NCBI GenBank assembly: GCA_029891385.1
Contig: CM057228.1
Span: forward strand, 71,191,523 to 71,255,522
From: Erythroxylum novogranatense
Lineage: Eukaryota; Streptophyta; Magnoliopsida; Malpighiales; Erythroxylaceae
Direction of reading: 5' to 3'
DNA: 64,000 nt
Shown here: positions 32,994-45,674 of the stretch, one piece after another
Position numbering within the stretch: the first letter of the stretch is position 1
Layout of the letters: each line of letters starts with the position of its first letter
Notes under the pieces: model-generated
What the model was told of the DNA's origin: nothing
Database searches by the model: none
Seen by the model: the letters and a program-made list of their open reading frames with translations, nothing else
Made by a program: the position numbers and the translations under genes

Positions 32994-34811
32994 TGAGGAG
33001 CATTAACATGATGTCGAGCCAACGACGTTAAACAAAAGCGCTGAATGGGAGGCAACCCATCATACAAAAACCAGATTTCATTTCTCTTCCCTTTCCTTTT
33101 TCTTTTAACGTTTTCCATCATTTTCTTCTTCATATCAGAATTTCTTTCTTTTTGGTGTGTTTTTGGTGTGTTTTATCTTCTCTTCTGGCTTTGATCTCAA
33201 CATTGAGGACAATGTTGTGTTTAAGTGTGGGGGGAGGATTTAGGTTTTTTTTCAATAAATTTTCAGGTTTTAACTGGTTATTGGTACGGATATTTTCTTT
33301 ACTTTTGTGCTTTAATGCACCGCACCTTTGCTCTTGCTTGAACTTGAAGGTTTTCACTGGTACTTGCATGCTTTATTAAAAAAACCATAAACATTAAAAA
33401 ATGATTCAAAAATCCAAAAAATCTATATTTTTGCATGTTTTGCACCTGAAGTGTTTGGTTTTTTCTTTTTACCTCCCAATAATTAAGAAGAATATAAATG
33501 TTATAGATGAGAATTAATCTGTGATTCTTGAATCATAAATTTGATGAATGTGTTTTTATGTAAGTTCTAAGCAAGATGGTATTTGGACTAACATTGAAAC
33601 TACACACGTTGACTTAATAGATGATCGTCCCATGTGAGCTTTTGATCCTTCAACATGTCTCTTTGGTGTGTGATTTCATTCAATGCTTTGTATCTCTAGA
33701 ACTTGCTTCATATCTTGATGAGACTACACTTGTGAATGCATTACATAAACATGATATAGGCTCCTAGGATTTTAAACTAATTGAAAAAAGGCCAACCCAA
33801 AGCATATTGACCACTAGTTAGCCCACTTGAGCTTATTACCTATTCTTTGCTTTACCCATGTTTAACTTAGACTACTCTTACTTCACCTTTCTAACCCCTA
33901 TCATGGTTAGTTGAGCATGTTTTTGTTGATGTCAAAGTTGAGGAGGTTGAACATGTTTGGTTATCTGTGGTATATGACTTATTTTGTTCTTAATTATTAA
34001 GGGGGAGTATTCGGCAAAAAAAAGAAGAAAAAAAGCAAAAAAAAAAGCAAAAGAAAGGCAAAAGAAAAACAAAAAGAAGAAAAGAAAAAAGATTGAGGCC
34101 CAGAGTAAAAATGAAAGAAGTGAACTCCCGATGTGATTTTCTTGTTCAATATTATTGGAATTGAAAGTTCAAATAAAAAGTTGAGTTGAGTTTGATTGTT
34201 TGATGTTATACATGGTGCGCGACATGTATGCCATTGATTATTTTTATGCTCTGCTTTCCTTGATACTTAACCTTTTTCTTTGCCATTCTTTTACCTCACC
34301 CCTAGCCCAGCCAAGTTACATCCCTGTTAAGACCTTTTGATTTGTGTTGTGCATGTATGTTTAGTATTTTATTCGAGATTGAAGAGCAAGCATATGGTAG
34401 AGCATTGCATTGTTTGAATTTATGAGAGTTAAACACATACGAGCCTTAAACACTTTGAATGTTGGAGAGTATAACAATGAGATGACCTATTATTTTGACA
34501 TGGAGTAGATTTCCTTTGAGTCCTATATGCTATCTGGCTTGGTTCTTACATTTAGAGTAAGTTCATTGAGTTTATGGATTGAATGTCACAGCTTACTCTT
34601 TCTCTATGAAGCTTGTGCTTCTTTGATGTTGTTGGGAGGTTAGGAGAAAAGCTATAACACTAAGAAAAGTTTCCCTGCATTTGCATACACGTTTTCATTT
34701 ACTTTTACATCCACACTAGTTTTTTTTGTCACAAATTTTCCTTAATATATTTCTTTTGTCTTTCTTTAATTTTCCTTACTCGAGGACGAGCAAGAGCTAA
34801 GTGTGGGGGAA
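32994..34811 (+). other. Athila-like 3' non-coding region, unit 2
   Basis: A copy of 13118-14948 with small indels. No supported gene. It has the GGGAGGCAACCC word after the stop, the GTGTGGGGGGAGG tract near 33225-33237, an A-rich tract at 34015-34092, and the final polypurine tract GTGTGGGGGAAG at 34801-34812. That final tract is better preserved than in unit 1. Confidence 0.7.
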
Positions 34812-34879
34812 GTTGATGCACTCATATTTTCTTATCTTTTTATACTTTTAAAAAGATAAGAAAATATGAGTGCATCAAC
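34812..34879. repeat. 68-bp near-perfect palindrome, unit 2
   Basis: Arms 34812-34842 and 34849-34879 with a 6-nt loop, identical in design to 14949-15016. It lies between the polypurine tract and Gag. Confidence 0.92.
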
Positions 34880-35493
34880 CTACTATGCAAGATGATTCTA
34901 CTGACCATGTGAATGCAGTTGGTGGTGTTTTTAATGCTAACCCACAGAGAAAGTATGATCCCTACTCTCAAACCTACAATCCGGGATGGAGAGATCACCC
35001 CAACCTTCGCTATGGGAATCCTCAGCAACCACCTATGCATAATGGATCAAGAGCACCCAACCCCACTAGATTTCAACTACAACCGAACATTCCCATAACT
35101 ATGCCGCCACCTTCTAACCCTTCTTCTTCTTCTAATCCTTCTTTGAATGAGATTACGGATATGATGAAAACTATGGCATCTAACACCTTGTCTATGCAGC
35201 AAAATTTCATGTCTTTTCAACAAGATTATAAATCTTTTCAGCAAGATACAAGGTCGGGTATCCAAAACCTTGAGAGGCAAATGGGACAGTTGGCATCTAA
35301 CCTTGGAAAAATGGAGGCCCAAAATTCTGGAAAATTGCCATCCCAAGGGATGCAAGGCAAGGAAAGTGCTTTTGCACTTAAGCTAAGGAGTGGTAAGGAG
35401 ATTGGAGACAAAGTGATTATTGTGGATGAAGAGGATGAGTTGGAGGCTGAAAATAACAACCGAGAACCAGCAACACTACCCTCTGAGTGTTGA
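34870..35493 (+). CDS. Athila-like Gag, middle part, unit 2
   Basis: 207 open codons without a natural ATG; the frame enters from the palindrome. VNAVGGVFNANPQRKYDPYS, TYNPGWRDHPNLRYGNPQQP and a Pro/Ser stretch lead into repeated Gln-rich helices (MQQNFMSFQQDYKSFQQDT) and FALKLRSGKEIGDKVIIVDE. This copy keeps 35 codons lost in unit 1. The stop is created by the fusion to the family B LTR. The zinc knuckle region is not present. Confidence 0.8.
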   Translation: MHQPTMQDDSTDHVNAVGGVFNANPQRKYDPYSQTYNPGWRDHPNLRYGNPQQPPMHNGSRAPNPTRFQLQPNIPITMPPPSNPSSSSNPSLNEITDMMKTMASNTLSMQQNFMSFQQDYKSFQQDTRSGIQNLERQMGQLASNLGKMEAQNSGKLPSQGMQGKESAFALKLRSGKEIGDKVIIVDEEDELEAENNNREPATLPSEC

Positions 35494-36239
35494 AAAGACA
35501 TCTAAGTGTGTGTGAACATTGGAGACATCAAACTAAGAGGGCTAACACTTAGCCAATTTTCACAAGCACAAGTCTAATTAATGGCTTGGGCTTATTTTAT
35601 CTTATAAAGGGCATGTGGACTTCTTTTAGGCTTTTTCATGGGCTGATTTGCATTAAATGTGCATGTGCTTAATTAAAAAAGTCACGTGCACGTTTTATTT
35701 TAAGGAACCAAGCTTGTGGGCCTAGTTTAAAAGCCCAATTCGCCCCTCTTAAGTTAGTCTTCTATTTTGTGGTTTTCTTATCCTATTTGGACTAGGACTA
35801 GTCAATTTTAATTAGTTTTGAAGCCCAAATCCATGTGGGATTTGTTCTTGGGCAGATTTGTTTCAAGAAGGCCTTTTTGATATTTTGGGCTTTCTTTAGA
35901 GTTTTTAGGTTATCTTTGTTAGGGTTTACATTTTAAAAGTATATTTAGACCCTTACTTTAGACATGAACACGAGGTTTAGAGGGATCAATAAAATTAGAA
36001 AGCATTCTTCCAGAGAGAATTGAGATTGTTGCTTGTTTTACCTTAAGGATTGATTCAACTTATCAAGTATGTTCTAACTTGTGGCGTTAAAGCAATTCCT
36101 ACAATCTTTATCTTCTTTGTTACCAAATCCTTGCTGTTTTGGGGGTGAAGGGTCTTGTTAGATTGATTGAATTTAGGTTTGGGAACAATAATTGAAACGG
36201 AGGTTATCTAGACAATGATTCTAGGTTATTGCCGTATCA
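35493..36239 (+). repeat. Family B LTR, 5'-truncated, unit 2
   Basis: Copy of 15546-16296; ends GCCGTATCA. The same left junction with Gag shows the truncation preceded the duplication. Confidence 0.82.
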
Positions 36240-37298
36240 GTTATCATGTTTCATGCATATATGTGTTAAATTCTACTCATGAATTGTTTAAAAATCAAGC
36301 ATTTCGAGATAATGAAATTTACATGCTCAATTACTATGGTTTCAAAAGTGTATCACGGCAATGAGTTATCTTTTGAAAATAGTTTTGCTTATTTCTGTAT
36401 TGTAAACATGTAACCACGAGCTGTAAAGCTCACCTCCCTTTCATCCTCATCTCTAAGTATCAAGATGGAGATCGGATGAAAGCAAGTCCAGACGTCCGTT
36501 CGTTATGCATATGATTGGCCTTTAAGTTAATCTGTTGCAAGATTTAGATATTTGACATGTTGAGCATTTTCAGGATTGTTGATATTTTGTGCATTTTGGG
36601 TTTTGATATTGATGTTATAAAATGGCTTGGAATGCCATTAATATTTTGTGAGCATGTATATTACGATGTAAATGAGTTATGGACTTGTGTAATGAATTGA
36701 GAGATGGATGAATGTGATATGGATGTAAATAAGTTTTCACGAATTATTTGAGGAATTAAAGTTACTGTTTGATTTTAGGGTCAAGAGTATGAATGAATAA
36801 GAATGAGGATAAGAATAAGATTTGTTAAAGATGAGATTCAGATATTGCATGATTGCGAAGAATGTTATGAATCGAGTTTTGATTGAGGATGAATTTCCAA
36901 ATGGGAAATTAAATTGCTTTGTATAAGATTGAATAAAGATGAAAAGAAGAAAAGAAAATTTTAATAATGGTTTTGGATTGGTTTAGTCTTAAGGTATCCA
37001 ATGCTAGTTTTTCTAAGTTACACGTTCTCGGATGTCAGAAATTTGTTTCAGTTCGATTGAATCATTTGTTGTTTTGAATTCTGAGCCAATTCATTTTGCT
37101 TTTGATTTCTTTCGCTTTCGCTAAGTATAAGTTCGCTCACGTTTTGTACATGTGTTCGAATTATGTTTCCAAGGTTGGGTCCCAGAAACAGGATCCAACA
37201 TAGGTGGTATCAAAGCAACAAAGGATTTTCAAGAACCATGCTTTAGATGTATGGGGATCTTAAGTTTATGCAGTTGGGTTCCGAAACGGGATCCAACA
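36240..37298. other. Unassigned DNA, unit 2 copy, with primer-site-like motif
   Basis: A copy of 16297-17286 with about 70 extra bp near 36760-36830. GGATCCAACA ends at 37200, then TGGTATCAAAGC at 37205-37216, as expected for an LTR end and primer site of an unrecognised element. No coding frame supported. Confidence 0.5.
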
Positions 37299-38253
37299 CT
37301 AGCTTTCTCATGTATTGTCTTTACCAATTTCGCCCTTTGCTGCCCATCTACATTAACAATCTCATTCAATGGAGCTGCAATGGAACTAAAATCTTTCACA
37401 AACCTCCTATAGAAACTAGCAAGTCCATGAAAAGATCTCACCTGAGTAACACTTGTAGGTTTCAGCCGTTCCCTAATTGCCTTGACCTTTTCTTGGTCCA
37501 CCTCAATTCTGTTAGAAGAAACCACATAACCAAGAAATATGACACGATCCATGCAAAATGTACACTTCTTTAACTTAGCATACAACTTTTATGCCCTAAG
37601 TGCATCTAACACAAGCCTAAGATGCTCAATATGCTCATTAATGCTTTTGCTATAGATCAATATGTCATCAAAATATACCACAACAAACTTACCAATAAAT
37701 GACCTCAAAACATGATCCATCAAATGCATAAATGTACTAGGAGCATTAGTTAAGCCAAAAGGCATCACAAGCCACTCATATAAACCATGTTTTGTTTTAA
37801 AAGCAGTTATCCATTCATCACCAATTTTCTTTCTAATCTGATGGTAAGCACTCATAAGATCAATTATGGTAAACACACATGCACCATGCAATTCATCAAT
37901 CATATCATCCAATCTAGGTATAGGATGGCAATACTTTACCATTATCTTGTTAACAGCTTTGCAATCCACACACATGCGCCAACTCCCATCCTTCTTTGGA
38001 ACCAATGTCACTGGCACGACACAAGGACTAAGACTCTCCCTAATGTATCCCTTTTGTAGCAATTCTTCCACTTGCTTTTGGAGTTCCTTAGTTTCTTCAG
38101 GATTAGCCCTATAAGCAGGTCTATTTGGAATCTGCGCCCAGACATGAAATCAATCTGATGTTCTATCCCTCTAATAGGCGGCAATTCTTTAGGCAACTCC
38201 TCAGGGAAAACATCTCTATACTCCTGCAAAAGAGAAACAACACTAGTAGGCAA
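37299..38253 (-). pseudogene. Reverse transcriptase of H fused to integrase tail, unit 2
   Basis: Frames 38253-38008, 38071-37589 and 37585-37299. RT motifs as in unit 1 ([38 protein letters not shown]). [10 protein letters not shown] has become [14 protein letters not shown], and a one-base loss near 38138 shifts the frame. It shares the stop after LDALRA and the jump from SSIAAPLNEI to [19 protein letters not shown]. Confidence 0.83.
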
Positions 38254-38399
38254 ACAAGGGTCAAGGCCAGATTAATTAAAATAAGCTTACTTGTACAAAA
38301 GTACAAACAAACATCTCCTTTCCAAACAAGCAACCCTTACATCTCTCATTTTTGCATAGAAGTTTTGTTTCTTTCTCCCCTCTCTCTCATTTGGGCCTT

Positions 38400-39170
38400 T
38401 TAATTGAATTTCTTTTGAGGCCTCTTTCCCCACTTTTCTTCTATCACTCTTGGCCTCACTTTCTCTCTTTTCTTTTGATTTAAATTTTGCTTCCCTTTTG
38501 CAAGGTTCTCAACCTTCCCCTCAAAATTTGTATTATCATGCTTTTCTTGAAATTTTTTGTCCTTTCTTTGTTGCATTGCCTCCATACTCTTTTTTAGTTG
38601 CATTTGGTCCTCATATACATCTTTTGATGCCAATGGAGCAAGAACAAATTTCTGATCTCCCATAGTAAATGAATACCTATTCTTAAAACCATCATGTAAC
38701 ACTCGTCTATCATATTGCCAAGGTCGACTGAGCAATAAATGACTAGCATGTATAGGTACAACATCACAAAGTACTTGATCAGAATACTTTCCAATGGAGA
38801 AAGATACAAGGACTTGTTTATTGACCTTGATTTCCCCCATGTTATTCAGCCATTATAGTCTATACGGCCTAGGGTGTTTCAAGCACTCCAACCCTAGTTT
38901 TTCTACCATCAAAGTACTAGCCACATTAGTGCAGCTTCCCCCATCAATGATCAGGCTACAAATCTTCTCATTCACTAGGCATCTAGAATAAAAAACATTT
39001 TCCCTTTGCTCAATTCCATCTTCCTTCACTTGAGCATTCAAAACTCGCCTAGTAACAAGTAATTCACCCCTAGGTGCATTCTCAACTTCCACATCAGAAC
39101 AATCTTCCAACTCAGGCATGGAAGCCAAATCATCTTCTTCTTCCTCAGACACAATTTCTTCATCTTCCAC
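38400..39170 (-). pseudogene. Protease and linker of H, unit 2
   Basis: Frames 39170-38853 and 38840-38400 are one frame split by a stop (YRL-stop-WLN, Gln to stop). They contain [35 protein letters not shown], then [20 protein letters not shown] and [11 protein letters not shown]. The protease is better kept than in unit 1, which lost 11 bp here. Confidence 0.8.
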
Positions 39171-39437
39171 ATCATCATATTAATCTTCATACTCATAGCA
39201 CACAGGAGTTAGCTCCCTAGCAATTTGCCTCCTTGTTGCACCATTACATGAAGCCTCTCTTTGTAAATTCCTAATGGCTTGATCTTGTCTATCAAATTTA
39301 TCACTAACATCCCTAAACATGTTCTCAATCCTTTGGAATTGATGTTGCATAGCCTCCAAAGTAAAGAATGTGTGTTGATCAACCTCACTATTCTTTTCAT
39401 CCTTGTCACTACCTTTACTATCCTTTCAATTGGTCAT
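39160..39437 (-). pseudogene. Gag N-terminus of H, unit 2
   Basis: ATG at 39437 gives MTN and then a stop (Ser to TGA), with the rest of the helix region following. A further stop at Gln near 39180 precedes the acidic linker. The capsid core is deleted as in unit 1. Confidence 0.75.
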
Positions 39438-39882
39438 GATGTAAAACCTACAAAAAAACACGTTAGAACAGCTCCTCACGCACTCCCTCACGTGTTTCTC
39501 TCTAATCAGATTGGATACCCTCGTATTTCACTCAAGAATATGGCTTTTACCGTCAAATGAGCTTACACACTCTTGCCTTTTACCACTTTAGATTCTAGCA
39601 CAATTTTACTTCTCTGGATCAATCACTACCAACCAAATAAGCACAACATCAACTTAATTCAATAAAAAACAACGAATACCTAAAGAAAGGAAGAAAACAC
39701 AAAACTAGATGCAATTTAAAGTAAAGAAAACAAGGAAGACGAAAATAAACACATTATAGATGGAGAAAACGCATGTGAATGATTTTTGGTGCCAATTGAG
39801 CAATATGAAACAAGATTACTCAATTCAAGTGTAATGGAAACAAAAGGATAGCAAACAAAAAAAAGCAACCAAAGAGTGCAAG

Positions 39883-40684
39883 TGATACAAATGGCATCCA
39901 AAATGCTACAAGCAGCAATTTGGAAAATGGAGCTAAAGTGCAAGGCGATGTCATGGGAAATCATATTGAGGCTGTTCAAGCAAAACAAGATCATTCAAGT
40001 GCCAACATGGAAGGTTTTGTCGGTCCAGTCAGAAGGTCCCGAGCAAAGCGTCTGAAGGAGCAACTCCAAACTTATGTGCAAAACCATGTTGAAAGTGGGC
40101 TATCCAAGTATGGAAAGTCCATATATGGAAATGTTTTGGAGCCTAAGTATGTCTACATAACTGGGCTAACAGACTAGTTTGGGATGTTTGTGTTTTGAGC
40201 TTGTTTTGGGTCAAATTTGGGTTTGTTTGTGGGTTTAATTTAGCTTTTTAAGTTAGAATACATGGGCCCTTGTTATTCTACTTAAGCCCATTTCGAAATC
40301 CATTAGGTTTAGGTATAAATTAAGCATGTTTTAGGGTTTTGGTGACTCTCATATTCAGATCTCCATCTTATTCTCTCCAGCAGCCACCTCCCTCTCAACA
40401 TTGAAGAGAGAGTTTGCTTTCTTTTATGTTTATGCACAAGGTGTTCTTATTGATTGCAATTGAGTTTATCTTTTGTTATCAATTTTAATTCCTATTTCTT
40501 GTGTTCTTGAGTACTTAACTGATTGGGGTTCAAGGGGATTTCTGCAAATTAACTTGGGTTCTTGTCATAAGTGTTCTTGGGTGTAAGAACAAATATTACC
40601 CTGATTGCTTTGTTGAGAAACAAATTCTGATTTGATTGGTAACAAGTTCTAAGGGACGATTAAGGGTCTCGGGGTTCCGCATCA
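39883..40684 (+). repeat. 5' LTR of C (family C), internally deleted
   Basis: 802 bp from TGATACAAATGG to CCGCATCA. It lacks about 20 bp near 40015 and about 100 bp near 40228 relative to 57343-58267. Confidence 0.92.
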
Positions 40685-41570
40685 TTTGGTATCAGAGTAT
40701 TGGTTCCAATCAAGTAAGTATTTATTCCGTTTTGACTGAAAAACAAAAAAAAATCGTTCTTGTAGGCTATTTGTTTCAAACATAAAATTTCCAGATCTTA
40801 CATATACAAAATCGTGCAATTGAGCTGAACAACTGTTATTTTCGATTTTGTCGGTTTCAAATCTTCTGGAAAACGTTAAAAGTTCAAGGGAAAACCTAAT
40901 TATAGCTGCTGTTTGGGTGTTTGAAATTTCAGAATAGTTTAGGTATAAATAGCGCAATTTTGGTACTGTTTGTTTCTAATTCTTTTCAATTGAGTTTAGT
41001 TGCTGGCCAAATCCATACTTTACATTTTGTTTTTGTTTGAGTGTTTTGAGTGATAATTTGGGGTTCCATTTGGGAATTTCAAGTTTCTGATATAAAATTC
41101 CAGAATTCGTCATTTGCTTGCATCCTTTAGTTTTCTTTTATTGAATCTGCCCATTTGCATCTATTACATTAGAAAGGCTGTAATATTGATTCATTGCTGC
41201 CTTACAAAAGAAAAAAAATCATCATACACTTATGTTTATTCAAGTGTGTGCTTTCAGTTTTGTTGTTTGCGTCATTTTTGCTTCTAATATTTTGAGTGTT
41301 TTCCTTCTTTGTTTAGGTTTTTCCTTGCAAATTCTCAATTAAAATTGGTTGCATTAAGATATCTGATTGTTGTTTGATTTGGCCCTTAAGTATAAACATT
41401 GAAAGATTGCTTGAGTGGTAAAAGGCAAGAGTGTGTGAGCTCAAAAGAGGGAAAAAGCCAAGATTGAGTGAAAACAAGAGAGGTGTGTCGTTACTTCGAG
41501 AGTAAACACGTGAGGGAGTGTTTGTGAGGAATATTTTTTTGTTATCCTTGTTGAAATTTTCAGATTGGCC
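40685..41570 (+). other. Leader of C with primer site and conserved block
   Basis: Primer site TGGTATCAGAGT at 40687-40698, then a donor-like CAAGTAAGTA at 40711-40720. The block AAACACGTGAGGGAGTG lies at 41504-41520, preceded by AAAGGCAAGAGTGTGTGAGC near 41420. A TTTTCAG acceptor-like end lies just before gag. No other gene seen. Confidence 0.75.
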
Positions 41571-42655
41571 ATGGATTCTCAAGAAAGTGGGGTTGAGAAA
41601 CAAGATCAATCTTTCATTCTAAAAGCCATGCAACAGGAGTTCCAAAGAATGCAAATCATGATGAGGGACATGAGTGAAAGAATTGACAAGGGTTCTGGCC
41701 AACATGTTCCAAGTCCGAGAAGACAACGAACACGTCCAATTGAAGATGAATATAATGAAGAGTTTGATGATCAAGCCACCATGATAAATGAAGGTAGAAA
41801 CTATGGAGGAGCAAGGAGGGGTCGAAATAATCTTGACAGAAACCTAGGAAGTATCAAAATGAAAATTCCATCGTTTCTGGGCAAAAATGATCCTGAGGCA
41901 TACATGGAATGGGAAAGAAAGGTAATTACTCAGAAGAAAAGAAGGTAAAGCTTGCTGCCGTAGAGTTTAGTGAGTATGCCATTGTGTGGTGGGACCAATT
42001 GATTATGAGTAGACGGAGAAATAGAGAACGTTCTATCCAAACATGGGAGGAGATGAAAGTCATTATGAGAAGACGTTTTGTTCCTAGCCACTATTATAGG
42101 GAATTGCATCAAAAATTGCAAAGCCTTGTTCAAGGATCAAAGAGTGTGGAGGACCACTATAAAGAGATGGAGATAGCAATGATAAGGGCAAATGTGGAGG
42201 AAGATAGAGAAGCCACCATGGCAAGGTTTCTCAATGGACTCAATAGAGATATTGCTAATGTGGTAGAGCTTCAACATTATGTGGAGATAGAAAACATGGT
42301 ACATATGGCCATGAAAATAGAAAAGCAATTGAAGCGAAAGGGAATTGCGAGGCAAGCCAACACATATTCCACTCAAAATTCCCAATGGAAGTCGAATTGG
42401 AGGAATGATAACAAGGCTGCCCAATTCAAAAGAGATGACAAAACCAAGTCAAAAGAACCGTTCGACAACAAAAACAAAGGTATTTCTACTTCCCACACTA
42501 ACAGAAATAGAGATATCAAATGTTTTAAATATTTGGGATTTGGTCATATAGCTTCACAATGCCCAAACAAAAGAGTAATGGTGATGCGTGGTGGTGAGGT
42601 TGAAACCGACGATGAGAGTGATGTCGATGATGAGATGCCTTCCTTGGAGGATGGT
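41571..42655 (+). pseudogene. Gag of element C, frameshifted, 3' end cut by element D
   Basis: ATG at 41571 starts MDSQESGVEKQDQSFILKAM, with helix and Arg-rich part as in family B. In the capsid core (KMKIPSFLGKNDPEAYMEWE) a small deletion near 41921 removes about seven residues (the MIFECH position) and shifts the frame. The second frame (41909 on) covers KKVKLAAVEFSEYAIVWWDQ, RRRFVPSHYYRELHQKLQSL and a knuckle reading CFKYLGFGHIASQC, where Tyr replaces the second Cys. Element D enters at 42656 after an acidic linker; the protease continues at 53882. Confidence 0.85.
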
Positions 42656-42960
42656 TGATGGCAGACCCAATAGGAACTTGTCCTAGAAAACTTTCAACAA
42701 AATGGAACTATGCCCGGGAATAGATAGAATCAAGCAAACACACGGAATCACAAGAAACAAAGTTGAAAAGATAGAAACATAACACAAAGAAAATGGGATG
42801 TGAGAAGAATGTTGATCGATGAAAAGAACCCTAAGAGAACTTGTCTCTTAGAACTCTAGCAAGAATGTTGGTTAATGGAAAGAACCCTAAGAGAACTTGT
42901 CTCTTAGAACTCTAACCTTAGGACGCCACAAAGGAAAACCACTCCTTTGATAAGTCATGT

Positions 42961-43867
42961 TGATACAAGAAGCCATGGCAATGGAGATCAAGGTGTAACA
43001 TGCCAAGACAAGCTTACTTTGCCAAGTGGACCTATTATAAGACAACGTGCACCAAGGCTTAAACAAGCACTTCAAGGGTTTGTTCAAAGTGACATTACAT
43101 CTCACCTTGATGACAAGACCAAACCATCCGTGGAGAATTCAAATGGAGTAGTCAAGCTTGTGACTCTTCTAGAGAGAGCATGTGAGGGGCTAATACTTAG
43201 CCAAATTTCAAGACAAGTTCAATAATTCTTATGGAGTTATTTTAGTACATTGGACTTGTTATTTATCCTCTGTTTATTAGGACCAAAGAGACTTGTTATG
43301 GGCTAGGTATTTATTAGCATTTGCCTTAGTTTATTTAAAACTAGTTTTGGACAACCAAGTGTGTGGGCCTAAGTAGAGTAATCCATTAGGCCCATCCACC
43401 TCAGGTTTATTTAAGTTATTTTGATCTTATTTAAGCTAGTTTAGCCCAATCCTAAGTGGAATAGGATTAGATTGCATTACTGGGCTATAAACTCCTAAAC
43501 TAGTTAGGATTAGGCTTGTTTTAGCATTAAAGGGTCTTGTAACCTATTCCTTTTAGGTTTAGGTCGTGGGCAAGGGTACAAATACCTTATTTTATCCTTG
43601 TAAACATTAGATTTTTTGGTTTATTAACGAAATTGAGAGTTCTCTTCAAGTAAGGTGTGTTCTTCTTATTGTTACTTCAAAGATTGCATCACTTATCAAG
43701 GTAATCACTTGTGGCGTGTTCAATTCTTCAATTTTCTTTGGGTTTGGGTCCCAATTCCGTATAATTGGGGTTTGAACTAGCATGTTCTTAAAATAAAAAG
43801 ATTGGGGTTTTGATTCAATAGGATTAGGGGGTTTCAAGAACCTTGTTTTCTTGGGGTTTCCGTATCA
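42961..43867 (+). repeat. 5' LTR of F
   Basis: 907 bp. Near 42971-43224 it is open for the integrase tail ([20 protein letters not shown]). The TATA position reads TACAAATA (43579-43586) while the 3' LTR has TATAAATA (46458-46465), so this promoter is probably weakened. A donor-like CAAGGTAATC lies near 43697. Confidence 0.92.
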
Positions 43868-44837
43868 GTTGGTATCAGAGCTTTGGCTTAATTCTATTGA
43901 ACTCATACGTATCTTTCATTGTTTTCTTTGTTGAATTCCTTAGAAAGGTAAAAAAAAGGTTTAAATTGCTTGGAACGAATCTGCCATTATTGGTTCTTTG
44001 TGTTCTTGTTTCCTTAATTGGTTGTTTGTTTTCTTGATCAAAATTTAAAAAAAAAACAGAAAAAAAGCAAAAAAATAGAAAAAAAGGTGAAAAATAGAAC
44101 AAAAAAAATGAACAGTATAAAGAAAAGAAAAAAAATTCAAGAATGATCAAGAAACATCCAAGATTGTGATTCTTTGAATCTTTGTTTGGTCTTTCATTCC
44201 ATATTTGTTCTTATCAGTCAAGATTCATTAAGATTGTCCTTCTTTCATTGAAGAACCTATCATGAAACGATTTCTTTGAATCTTTTGTTCAATTCTTGGA
44301 ACTTTGGGTAGATTGGGATATTAAAATAAAATAAAAAATAAAAAAAATTGGTCTTGGGTTCGGTGATTTTTTTCATATTTTTGTGTGTCTTTCTTTGTTT
44401 CCTAGTTTATTTCTTGTTTTGGTACCTATCTTTGCTTCTCTACATTGATTTGAACAATTGTTGCACTCATAATTGTTCAATTGACACAAGAATCGTTGCC
44501 TACACTACTCTTCATCCGTGTATTGACACTTTGATTTATTTTCTGTCCGTATAATATTTTGCTTCTAGATTTGTTTCATCTATTCGTTTTTCTTTGTTAG
44601 GCTTGCTATCTTTGTGCTTTCTACTTGAACTTGTTGCTTGTTGATTTCCTTGATCTTATTGAAGTGATCCTGAAAAGTAACATAAAGGAGGCACTTGAGT
44701 GGAAAAAGGCAAGAGTGTGAGATTATATAGTGAAAAGCCATTTTATTGTGTGAAACACGAGTGGAAATTTTTGTTTTAGAGAGAAACACGTGAGGGAGTG
44801 TTGTGAGGTTTCTAACGTTTTCTTGCAGGAATTGATC
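43868..44837 (+). other. Leader of F with primer site, A-rich tract and conserved block
   Basis: Primer site TGGTATCAGAGCT at 43870-43882. A-rich tract with AAAAAAGC words at 44041-44135. AAAGGCAAGAGTGTG near 44706 and the block AAACACGTGAGGGAGTG at 44784-44800. The gag ATG follows TTTTCTTGCAG, a good splice-acceptor match. Confidence 0.75.
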
Positions 44838-45674
44838 ATGTCTCATAATAGCAATAATGATGGCAAGAGTGATGGGAGTGAAGAGGACCAACAAAATACA
44901 TTCTTTACTCTTGAAGCAATGCAAAATCAATTCAAGAGAATAGAGACTATGTTCCTTGAAGTCAAAGACAAGTTCGAGCAGCAAGATAGAAACTTTGAAA
45001 GACAAGATAGACTTCTTAGAACTATTCAAGCTGAATCTTCAGGGAATAATGGGCCAAGAAGAAGAGAGAACCCTCCACTTCATAATCATTATCACTATGA
45101 GGAGGAGCAAGATGAAGATGGATTTGATGAGGAAGAGTGGTATGGAGATCGAAACAATGCAAGAGGTGGTAGAGGAGATAGAGGCCGAAATAGGGGTGGT
45201 TATAGAGGAAGAGCTGAAAGAGGCAGAGAGGAGGAAGAGATTGAAAGAGTAGATAGAAACATTGGCAGCATCAAAATGAAGATGTCGTCATTTCAAGGAA
45301 GGAATGATGCTGATGCCTACTTAGAGTGGGAAAGGAAAGTAGAGATGATATTTGCCTGCCACAATTATTTTGAGGAGAAGAGGGTGAAGTTAGCGGCAGT
45401 TGAGCTCTCTGATTATGCTGCTATTTGGTGGGATCAATTGATGGTTAGTAGAAGATGAACTGGAGAAAGACCTGTTGAAACCTGGGATGAGATGAAACGC
45501 ATCATGAAAAAGAGATTTGTGCCAAGTTACTACTATAGAGAGTTGCATCAAAAACTCCAAACATTGAGGCAAGGCACAAAGAGTGTGGAAGATTACCACA
45601 AGGAGACGGAGATAACTATGATAAGAGCTAACATAGAGGAGGATAGAGAGGCTACAATGAATGAAAATTGGTGA
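44838..45674 (+). pseudogene. Gag of element F, C-terminally truncated
   Basis: ATG at 44838 (MSHNSNNDGKSDGSEEDQQN), long helix with FERQDRLLRTIQ, Arg/Gly-rich RGGRGDRGRNRGGYRG, core KMKMSSFQGRNDADAYLEWE and AAIWWDQLMVSRR. A TGA at 45456-45458 replaces an Arg codon. The same frame continues (ETWDEMKRIMKKRFVPSYYY) to EDREATM. There it is joined to RT sequence, losing the rest of Gag, the knuckle and protease. Confidence 0.83.

Larger units (their letters stand above)
32365..35492 (+). mobile_element. Athila-like fragment, unit 2 (IN end, 3' region, palindrome, Gag)
   Basis: Resumes the integrase interrupted by K and repeats the order of 12495-15545 with only scattered differences. Gag ends at the same base as in unit 1, fused to the same truncated family B LTR. 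Confidence 0.85.
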
